Of a stretch of 36,100 bases of DNA, positions 31,001-36,100 are shown piece by piece (position 1 is the first letter of the stretch; the number at the start of each line of letters is the position of its first letter). The DNA lies in NCBI GenBank assembly GCA_021812805.1, contig JAKAMQ010000008.1, forward strand, positions 1 through 36,100, in the 5' to 3' direction. A model generated the notes under the pieces. It made no database searches. It was given only the letters and a program-made list of their open reading frames with translations, and was not told the DNA's origin. A program made the translations under genes and the position numbers. Source of the DNA: Acidobacteriota bacterium (lineage in GTDB: Bacteria > Acidobacteriota > Holophagae > Holophagales > Holophagaceae).

Positions 31001-31274
31001 TGAGCTGGGGCTGCAGGTTCATGGGGCTATAGGGATTACCGTCAATCTTGACCAGCAGGCCGTTCTGGATCTTTGCTTTCACGGTGCACTGCGTGTTGCA
31101 CTGCAGGCACTGGGAATAGAGGATGTTCTCGGGCTGGGCCAGATCATAGCTGTCGTGTCCATCGGGGCCGGAGCCCTGGATGGCGGCCATCAAACGGTTG
31201 CCCTCGCTACCGAGGAGGGCGCCGGCACCGGCCAGGACGCCGCCCTTGAGAACATCGCGGCGGGAGAGTTTCAT
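28098..31274 (-). CDS. Molybdopterin oxidoreductase, TtrA/SrdA-like catalytic subunit (tetrathionate or selenate type)
   Basis: 1058 residues from ATG 31274, which overlaps the NrfD-type stop as ATGA; a GAGGT site lies before it. A Tat signal (SRRDVLKGGVLAGAGALLG) is followed by a [4Fe-4S] motif with an expanded last step, CX2CX3CX44C (Cys56, 59, 63, 108: CLQCNTQC...HLCPKG). GSVNWYAHTTICEQAHH places Cys263 at the probable Mo-ligand position. The large size, long insertions and the gene order Fe-S, NrfD, Mo match tetrathionate reductase TtrBCA and the Bacillus selenate reductase SrdBCA, both of the DMSO reductase family. Which oxyanion is reduced cannot be told from sequence reading; sulfite-oxidising SoeABC is a further alternative. 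Located in the periplasm. Confidence 0.88.
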   Translation of the reverse strand: MKLSRRDVLKGGVLAGAGALLGSEGNRLMAAIQGSGPDGHDSYDLAQPENILYSQCLQCNTQCTVKAKIQNGLLVKIDGNPYSPMNLQPQLSYDLSPQAVAKVDGHLCPKGQAGVQSIYDPYRIRMVLKRNGPRGSRQWKAIPFEQAIQEITEGGQLFADIGETRHVPGFKEVFVLKDASLAKALGEDVSEVRAGTMTVEDFKSKHKDHLDVLIDPDHPDLGPKNNQFVFQGGRIGPDREVFAKRFTFNGIGSVNWYAHTTICEQAHHVAFLWATAQWAVKDGVGSWNKGTNHMKPDYTKSEFVIFWGTGYTEANFGPTPMGPQVSQAIVDGKLKVAVVDPRLSKTAAKGWWVPVAPGGDLALAFGMLNWIIENKRYDEAFLRNANKAAAKAGDEKTWSNACWLVNVETGKLIRAKELGVGNETQFVALVGGRPTAVDPEDEKKSVVGDLDVDTTLRGMKIKTGFRALRDSVFEHGMTHYVEKSGVDQATIESLAREFTAHGKKAAIDFYRGPIKLTYGYYAAQAIIALNLLIGNIDHVGGFAPGGGAWDSMGGKPGKPFDIGKMHPGALKPFGVKLTRESSGSYESSTIFKRDGYPAKRPWFPFTDDVYQEIIPAAHAGYPYPIKILWLHYGTPVLSSPAGHLQIKMLQDTERLPLFICTDIVLGETSMFADYVFPDIAYLERWGNPMGTSPVTLTKTTKIRQPVVTPIPEVVSVQGEDMPISMDAVMIAVAQKLKAPGYGKDGMGSGWDLKRPEQFYLKMVANVASGDKEGDAVKEASREDQDLFLRARRHLPRGVFEPAKWRAAVGGEWSKVVTVLNHGGRFEKADKAHDGAFLGHTWGKQMNLYVEPIGSARHSVTGKFLSGVPVFQELTSFDGKPVVFGSEYDLALFTYKDIFGGQSRTISNYAGQMALMPENFVYLNARDAKRMGLEDYDTVRLEAPGFNGTFNLASGETVTVQGKVKVIQGIRPGAVAVSWSFGHWAYGSKDMTINGQLVKGEPARSKGLVPNPAMAVDSYLKDVCLTDPIAGDSAFGGSRIKLVKVASGASDRESVHTGD

Positions 31275-32452
31275 TTCGACACCTCGTGGCTCGTGGAATT
31301 CGGGACCAGGGGCAGATGGCGGCGGCCCAGGTAGAAGATGGCGATGCCGAGCGCAACGACACCCATGAGGATCTGCCACTCGAAGAAACTGGGAACGTAG
31401 TGGTACGAGAGGTGGTTCCCGATGGGATCCACGTAGGCGTTCTCGAGCCCCTTCAGTTCAGGCGTGACAAGGCCAGGAATCACCAGGTTCAGGCGAATGG
31501 CGAAGAAGGTCACGGCCACCAAGGCGCTGGCCAAATTGATTGACTTGGCATCTCGCTTTGCCGCCAGAAGGTAGATGGGGACCGCAACGCCCAGGAGGAT
31601 GTGGACGACCCAGTAGACGTACCAGAAGGGACCGAAGAGAACGTACTTGACGAGGCTTGCTTCGGGCCCCACCCCGTACCAGAGGGGGATGGAGAACTCG
31701 GCCCATTCGAGCAGCAGATCGAACAGTAGGAAGCCCAGGACGATCTTCCCGAGGAACTGGAGCAGATCCAGCCAGGCCTCGTCTTTGTCAGGCCAGAAGG
31801 AGGCCACGATGAAGGTCATCAACGCGCCTCCTGAAAGCAGGGCGCCGACCAGGAACATGATCGGATAGATGGGGCTGTTCCAGAACGGGCGCGCCGACAC
31901 GGTCCCAAATAGGGCGCCCACACCGCCATGGAAGGCGATGGCCAGGGGAATGCCGATGGTCGCGAGGCGTTTCAATTTTCGGTCATCTTCCCGGATCGCC
32001 TCCGCTGAAAGGGACTTCATGTCCCGGCGCAACGCGTAATAGAGCTCCCCCAGAAGTAGGGCGAAGTAGGCTGAGTAGAGCCATACCATCCAGGCCATCA
32101 TCGAATGGAAGTGGGGGCGGGTGAACACCTCGTAGTTGCGTTCCATATGGCCCAGATCGAACCAGATGGTGAGCAGGGACATGACGAGCGTGGTGGCAGC
32201 CACGAACAGCGCCAGCTTGGCGATCCGCTCCAGTTTGTGGACACCGAAAACGTACACTAGGCTGGAGAGCAGGAAGGCGCCCGCAGAGAGCCCGATGAAA
32301 AAGATGTAAGCCGCCACCCACATACCCCAGGGCACGTAGCTGGTGTAGGCGGCGAGGCGATGGCCCAGGAACAGGCGTTCAATCAGGCCGATCCCGCCCA
32401 GGAGAGCCAGGAGGGCCCAGATCGCCCAGAGGATTTTGGCGTTTCGGTTCAT
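31271..32452 (-). CDS. NrfD/PsrC-family quinol-binding membrane subunit, TtrC-like
   Basis: 393 residues, about ten transmembrane helices, no haem-ligand pattern. The family anchors periplasmic Mo/Fe-S subunits and exchanges electrons with quinone without haem. Typical segments are LAAYTSYVPWGMWVAAYIFFIGLSAGAFLLSSLVY near the start and FGPFWYVYWVVHILLGVAVPIYLL in the second half; the C-terminal extra helices (SFFEWQILMGVVALGIAIFYL) fit the longer TtrC/NrfD type. A strong AGGAGG site precedes the start, 9 nt after the Fe-S subunit stop, and the stop overlaps the Mo subunit start by 4 nt. Confidence 0.92.
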   Translation of the reverse strand: MNRNAKILWAIWALLALLGGIGLIERLFLGHRLAAYTSYVPWGMWVAAYIFFIGLSAGAFLLSSLVYVFGVHKLERIAKLALFVAATTLVMSLLTIWFDLGHMERNYEVFTRPHFHSMMAWMVWLYSAYFALLLGELYYALRRDMKSLSAEAIREDDRKLKRLATIGIPLAIAFHGGVGALFGTVSARPFWNSPIYPIMFLVGALLSGGALMTFIVASFWPDKDEAWLDLLQFLGKIVLGFLLFDLLLEWAEFSIPLWYGVGPEASLVKYVLFGPFWYVYWVVHILLGVAVPIYLLAAKRDAKSINLASALVAVTFFAIRLNLVIPGLVTPELKGLENAYVDPIGNHLSYHYVPSFFEWQILMGVVALGIAIFYLGRRHLPLVPNSTSHEVSK

Positions 32453-32461
32453 CGCGTCCTC

Positions 32462-33391
32462 CTAGCTCAGGTAGAAAACTTGGGGCTGGGTGCCCGCTTC
32501 GGGCTTGAGGACCTTGGCGTTCGCCTGGCCCGCCAGTTCGGACACCAGGGATTTCGGGTCATTCAGGTCACCAAAGAAGGTCGCCCGACCCACACAGGTG
32601 GACACGCACATGGGCAGCATCCCCTGGTCGAGACGGTGGGTACAGAAGGTGCACTTACGGGCATTCCCAACGGGGCTGCCGGGAATGAGCCCTTCGCTCC
32701 GTTCCCAGTGCTTGCCGTACTCAAAATTCGGCGGATTCTGATAAGCTCGGGCCTCCGTGAGGGCCAGCGCCCCATCGGCACCCTTGGCCGCATTGTCTGT
32801 CCAGTGCTCGCCGAAATCGAAGGTCCGGGCCTGGTAGGGGCAGGCTGTGAGGCAATAGCGGCAGCCGATGCAGACATCGTAGTCAATCACAACGATGCCA
32901 TCCGCACGTTTGTAGGTGGCTTCCACAGGGCACACCGGCGTGCACCCGGGATCCTCGCAATGCATGCAGGGACGGGGCGTGAAGGTGCGCGCCACATCTG
33001 GGTAGGTGCCCCTCTCTTCATTAATCACCGGCCGGTACACCACCCCGGGCGGCAGCTTGTTCTCCATGACGCAGCCGACCGTGCATGAGGAACATCCTGT
33101 GCACTTCCGGGTGTCAATGACCATGCCCCATCGGCGCTCCTTGAATGGTTTCTTCATGGTCCGCTCAAGCTCAGCCTGCATGCGGATCAGAACGTCCTGG
33201 TCCACATGTTCGGAAAGCTGGAAGGGGGAGGCGGGCATCGGAGGAAGGCCCGATGCGGGCATTGTGTTGGTCTTTTCCTCTGCGCCCAGCTTGACCCCGT
33301 TGAGCGCCAAGCCGGCGAAGACCGCGGAGCTCACCTTCTCGATAAAGGCCCTCCGGGAATCGGGGGCAGATGGCTGAAGGGACTGTTCCAT
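32462..33391 (-). CDS. Four-[4Fe-4S] electron transfer subunit, TtrB-like
   Basis: 309 residues. An N-terminal Tat-like twin-arginine segment ([21 protein letters not shown]) suggests its own export signal, as in TtrB. The four cluster motifs are [37 protein letters not shown] and [20 protein letters not shown]. The insertion between the third and fourth (about residues 180-235, with [17 protein letters not shown]) is longer than in PhsB-type proteins. It links the Mo subunit to the NrfD-type subunit. GGAGG lies five bases before the start. As first gene of the operon it is preceded by a sigma-54 promoter match. Confidence 0.92.
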   Translation of the reverse strand: MEQSLQPSAPDSRRAFIEKVSSAVFAGLALNGVKLGAEEKTNTMPASGLPPMPASPFQLSEHVDQDVLIRMQAELERTMKKPFKERRWGMVIDTRKCTGCSSCTVGCVMENKLPPGVVYRPVINEERGTYPDVARTFTPRPCMHCEDPGCTPVCPVEATYKRADGIVVIDYDVCIGCRYCLTACPYQARTFDFGEHWTDNAAKGADGALALTEARAYQNPPNFEYGKHWERSEGLIPGSPVGNARKCTFCTHRLDQGMLPMCVSTCVGRATFFGDLNDPKSLVSELAGQANAKVLKPEAGTQPQVFYLS

Positions 33392-33456
33392 GAATACCTC
33401 CGGGACGGGGCGTGGTGGGGGACAGAGATGCCTCTAAGTTGCTCGGGCCTCTTCAA

Positions 33457-33473
33457 TGCAGGAAGCAGGCCAA
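33457..33473 (-). promoter_or_regulatory. Sigma-54 promoter of the ttr-like operon
   Basis: On the minus strand TTGGCCTGCTTCCTGCA matches the sigma-54 consensus TTGGCACG-N4-TTGCA: GG and GC are exactly ten bases apart, and TGGC, G and TGCA agree. Transcription would start near 33446, giving a leader of about 55 nt to the start at 33391. The adjacent gene encodes a GAFTGA-containing sigma-54 activator, which supports the call. Confidence 0.7.
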
Positions 33474-33479
33474 ACGGTC

Positions 33480-33491
33480 ATCAATGATTTA
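33480..33491 (+). promoter_or_regulatory. IHF-like binding site upstream of the sigma-54 promoter
   Basis: ATCAATGATTTA fits the IHF core ATCAA-N4-TTR and lies seven bases upstream of the -24 element inside an AT-rich block. IHF bending between activator sites and promoter is common in sigma-54 systems. Confidence 0.45.
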
Positions 33492-33704
33492 AATAATTTA
33501 TTCTATTTATTTTACTCTATAGTTTCCTTGCACACGCTGGCCAGGCCCCGCCCACTTTTCAGCAAGCCGATCCGTGCCTATTTCGGGGCCCCTGACGGAG
33601 GACACCAAGCCTCGCAAGAACTTCAGGGGCTTTTCCGTCACGAGAGCCGAGGGCCCAAAAGGATTGCCAGCTTTTCGGCGCGCGCCAGGTTTTCGGCGAG
33701 TTCC

Positions 33705-35090
33705 TCAGGCTTCCTTGCCGGCTCCCGGAAGGCCCAGGCGCCGGGCGCGATACTGGAAGGTGCTCCTGGGGATGCCCAGGAGGGCCGCCGCCTCGGACTG
33801 ATTGCCCTTTGCTTTCTCAAGTGCCCATGTGAGAAGACGTTGTTCCGTCTGGGCCAGCATTTCGTCGAGCTGGACACGCCCTGCGCAAAGCTCCTGGCCC
33901 GGGGCGTTCTCCAACGGGGAGGAGCCACCCGCCAGGGCCTTCGGCAAGTGGGAGGGTAGGATTTCCGGGCCCGCACAAAGGGCCAGGGCCGCCTGCATGG
34001 CATGCTCCAACTCCCTGATGTTGCCGGGCCAGTCGTGGGAGCGGAGCAGATCGCAGGTGTCCCGGTGAAGGTCAGGAATGGAATCGCGCATTGCGCCCGC
34101 CGCTTTCCGAAGGAAGAAGTGGGCCATCGGCAGAATGTCCTCGCGGCGGTGGCGCAGCGGCGGAAGATCCACGTGGATTACGTGAAGCCGGTAGTAGAGA
34201 TCCTGGCGGAACTGTCCCTCGGACACGAGTTGGGCCAGATCCTTCTTCGTCGCCGAGACCAGGCGGAATTCAGCGGGGCGAGCCTGGACGGAACCCAGGC
34301 GCTCGACCCGCCGCTCCTGCAGCACCCGGAGCAGCTTGGCCTGGGTCTCCAGAGGGATGTCGTCCACATCGTCCAAGAAAAGGGTTCCGCCGGCAGCAGC
34401 TTCAAAACGGCCCATGGCCGCCTTGTCTGCGCCGGTGAAGGCGCCCTTCTCGTGACCGAACAGTTCGTTTTCCAGGAGCGAGCCAGAAAGGATGGCGCAG
34501 GACACCGGCATGAAAGGGCGTGAGGCCCGCGGGCTGGCCGCATGGATAGCGCGGGCGAGCACCTCCTTGCCGGTGCCGGTCTCCCCCTGGATCAGGACAT
34601 CCACATCCATCGGCGCCACCCGATCCACTATCGCCCAGAGTTCTCTCATGGCCAGGGTCGCGCCCAGGAAAAGGCTGGGGCGGGTGAACTGCTCCAGGCG
34701 TTGTTCCAGTTCGGCCTTCTCCCGGCGCAGATCCAGGAGTTCGGACACGCGCCGTACCCGCTCCAGAAGTTCCTCCCGCTCGAAGGGCTTGACCAGATAA
34801 TCCGTAGCTCCTGCCTGGAGCGCCGTGACCGCGTCCTTGACGGATCCGAAGGTGGTCATAAGGATGAACGCCATTCCTGGCTGGGCCTGCCGAGCGCGCT
34901 GCAGGAGGCTCATGCCATCTAGCCCTGGCATGCGGACATCCGATAAGACCAGCATGGGTGGCGTCCGCTGGATCAAGTCCCAGGCAGCAAGCCCGTTGCC
35001 CACCACCTCGACCTCGTGGCCAGCCTCGACTAGATCATCGTGGAGGGCCATGGCCAGCAGGGCTTCGTCTTCAGCCACCAGGATCCGCAT
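33705..35090 (-). CDS. NtrC-family sigma-54-dependent response regulator
   Basis: 461 residues. A receiver domain (Glu7, Asp8, phospho-acceptor Asp51, Lys101) is followed by an AAA+ sigma-54-interaction domain with Walker A GETGTGKE (169-176), the sigma-54-binding GAFTGA loop (216-221) and Walker B TLFLDDVD (237-243), and a C-terminal FIS-type helix-turn-helix (NQSEAAALLGIPRSTFQYRARRLGL). The start overlaps the kinase stop (TGATG), so the two are co-translated. It sits next to the ttr-like operon, whose promoter looks sigma-54-dependent, so it very probably activates that operon. Known TtrR is of the LuxR type, so the regulation here is different. Beyond the stop another frame reads EELAENLARAEKL..., which I regard as chance. 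Confidence 0.95.
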   Translation of the reverse strand: MRILVAEDEALLAMALHDDLVEAGHEVEVVGNGLAAWDLIQRTPPMLVLSDVRMPGLDGMSLLQRARQAQPGMAFILMTTFGSVKDAVTALQAGATDYLVKPFEREELLERVRRVSELLDLRREKAELEQRLEQFTRPSLFLGATLAMRELWAIVDRVAPMDVDVLIQGETGTGKEVLARAIHAASPRASRPFMPVSCAILSGSLLENELFGHEKGAFTGADKAAMGRFEAAAGGTLFLDDVDDIPLETQAKLLRVLQERRVERLGSVQARPAEFRLVSATKKDLAQLVSEGQFRQDLYYRLHVIHVDLPPLRHRREDILPMAHFFLRKAAGAMRDSIPDLHRDTCDLLRSHDWPGNIRELEHAMQAALALCAGPEILPSHLPKALAGGSSPLENAPGQELCAGRVQLDEMLAQTEQRLLTWALEKAKGNQSEAAALLGIPRSTFQYRARRLGLPGAGKEA

Positions 35091-36100
35091 CAGACCTCCA
35101 AGGCCCGGAACCGCAGGGTCACACAGGTTCCCTCGCCCGGATTGCTCGCCAGTTCAATGTCCCCGCCATGATCGCGCATCATCTGGCGGGCGATAGCCAG
35201 GCCGAGGCCCGTTCCCCGCCCGGGTGGCTTGGTGGTGAACAGAGGATCGAAGGCTCGGGCCAAAGCCTCGGGGTGCATGCCGATGCCCGTGTCCTGGACG
35301 GCAATCGTGACGCGCCCAGCCTCCTCGCTGGCACGGAGGACGATCCGCCCTTCCCGCTGGTCCATGGCATCCGCAGCGTTGATTAAGATGTTGACGAGAA
35401 TCTGGAGGAGGCCCGCCGGGTCGAAGAAGATGGCAGGCAGGCTATCGGGCACCTGTAGATCCAGGCCCACACCGGCTGGCAGGCTGTGTTCCACCAGCAT
35501 TCTGGCTTTCTGGGCCGCATCCTTGAGATCCACGGGGATCTCTTCATAGCGGGTGTGGCGGACGAATTGCAGGAGTCGCTGGAGCACGCCCTGGATGTGC
35601 CAGGCGGCTTCCTTCATCGGCGGAAGATAGGCAGCCAGGCGGGTCGCATCTTCTGGTTTTCGTGAGAGGCGATCCAGAGAGGCCATGAGGCCTGAGAGCG
35701 GATTGTTGATATCATGAGCCAATCCCGCAGCGATGAGCCCCACGCTGGACATGCGGTCCGCGTCCCTGAATCGGGCCAGAAGGGCCAGGTTCTCCTGCTG
35801 AAGATCCTTCAGGCGCCCCATCATGTCCTGGACGGCCCGGGCCACCAGACCGATCTCATCTCCACGTAGTACAGGCAGAGCAGGTACCAGCCCGTCCATG
35901 CGGAAGGCCGCCACGGCGGAGGAGAGCCGGAGAGCGTCGCGGTGGACATCCTGCGCGATGAGGAACGATCCGCCCACGCCCGCCAGCAGGAACAGCAGCA
36001 CCATGCCCTGGATCGCGCTCTCGCCGAAAGCCGCACGCGAACGGATGGCATTCTCCGAAAGCCCAAGCCTGACCATTCCGAGGGATCCATGGAGGATCGG
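35090..36100 (-). CDS. Sensor histidine kinase, NtrB/AtoS-like (5' end outside window)
   Basis: About 336 residues are visible; the frame is open through the window end, so the track ATG at 36076 may be internal. A transmembrane helix (GMVLLFLLAGVGGSFLIA) is followed by a HAMP-like segment (about 60-95), the phospho-acceptor H-box GLIAAGLAHDINNPLSGL (His121 from the track start), N-box LVNILINAADAMDQ, G1 VQDTGIGM, F-box FDPLFTTKPPG and G2 RGTGLGLAIARQM. The upstream sensing domain, probably periplasmic, is missing from the window, so the signal is unknown. It phosphorylates the NtrC-type regulator encoded directly downstream. Confidence 0.94.
   Translation of the reverse strand, partial: PILHGSLGMVRLGLSENAIRSRAAFGESAIQGMVLLFLLAGVGGSFLIAQDVHRDALRLSSAVAAFRMDGLVPALPVLRGDEIGLVARAVQDMMGRLKDLQQENLALLARFRDADRMSSVGLIAAGLAHDINNPLSGLMASLDRLSRKPEDATRLAAYLPPMKEAAWHIQGVLQRLLQFVRHTRYEEIPVDLKDAAQKARMLVEHSLPAGVGLDLQVPDSLPAIFFDPAGLLQILVNILINAADAMDQREGRIVLRASEEAGRVTIAVQDTGIGMHPEALARAFDPLFTTKPPGRGTGLGLAIARQMMRDHGGDIELASNPGEGTCVTLRFRALEV

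Larger units (their letters stand above)
33392..33704. other. Intergenic regulatory region between cassette 2 and the response regulator gene
   Basis: This 313-nt stretch has no gene. It holds the ttrB-like ribosome site, a sigma-54 promoter match, an IHF-like site within a 50-nt AT-rich block (33479-33530) and, near the regulator stop, two copies of TTTTCGGCG 18 nt apart (33672-33680, 33690-33698). GCCCCTGA and TCAGGGGC (33579-33630 area) form a long-loop inverted repeat that might be an activator site or terminator. The AT-rich block stands out against the GC-rich surroundings. Confidence 0.6.

Noticed and set aside
33571-33704. Frame reading EELAENLARAEKLAILLGPRLS after the response regulator stop
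   Set aside because: No start or ribosome site; the regulator already ends just after its helix-turn-helix as expected, so a programmed frameshift is not needed.

Overview
The window is GC-rich, densely packed bacterial DNA with strong GGAGG-type ribosome sites and many 1-20 nt gene overlaps. The gene content (a 12-haem cytochrome fused to cytochrome b, two Tat-dependent molybdopterin reductases, OprO/P-like porins, an RND pump, FmdE, ChrA) suggests an anaerobic, respiratorily versatile Gram-negative of the Acidobacteriota/Geothrix or Geobacter type. That placement is inference from gene content; no search was run. I saw no rRNA, tRNA, CRISPR array, insertion sequence or integrase.

Left part, plus strand (1-8828): the end of an RND permease, its periplasmic adaptor and a TolC-type outer-membrane channel form one coupled tripartite pump operon. 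It is followed by an OsmC-like protein, a prolipoprotein diacylglyceryl transferase (Lgt), and a secreted patatin phospholipase fused to an Omp85-like barrel.

Middle-left, minus strand (15609 down to 8833): a tightly packed run of eight genes reads regulator (LexA-type winged helix fused to a Crp/Fnr protein), FmdE-like zinc/cysteine protein, small two-helix membrane protein, CDF metal transporter, two-cluster ferredoxin, TolC-like channel, ChrA transporter, HD-GYP phosphodiesterase. I do not recognise this combination as a described system; it looks like a redox- or metal-responsive efflux and signalling module. Divergent from it (15745-18880, plus) is a Rieske protein translationally coupled to a 907-residue cytochrome b-dodecahaem cytochrome c fusion, probably a quinol-oxidising complex that sends electrons into a periplasmic multihaem wire.

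Right part, mostly minus strand: two parallel respiratory cassettes. Cassette 1 (24513 down to 18949) is PhsA/PsrA-like Mo subunit, four-cluster Fe-S subunit, FdnI/PhsC-like cytochrome b, an OprO/P-like porin, and a 96-residue secreted protein; a divergent LysR regulator sits upstream with a perfect palindrome between them. Cassette 2 (33391 down to 25785) is Fe-S subunit, NrfD-type membrane subunit and a 1058-residue Mo subunit in the ttrBCA/srdBCA order, then a porin, a tatA interrupted by an in-frame stop, a carboxymuconolactone-decarboxylase-family protein and a paralogue of the 96-residue secreted protein. Upstream lie an NtrC-type sigma-54 activator and its histidine kinase (cut by the window end), and a good sigma-54 promoter with an adjacent IHF-like site precedes cassette 2.

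Taken together the window looks like a respiratory and metal/oxyanion island: quinol is oxidised by the Rieske/cytochrome complex or used by the two Mo reductases, porins may admit anionic substrates, and the efflux genes export toxic metals or oxyanions.
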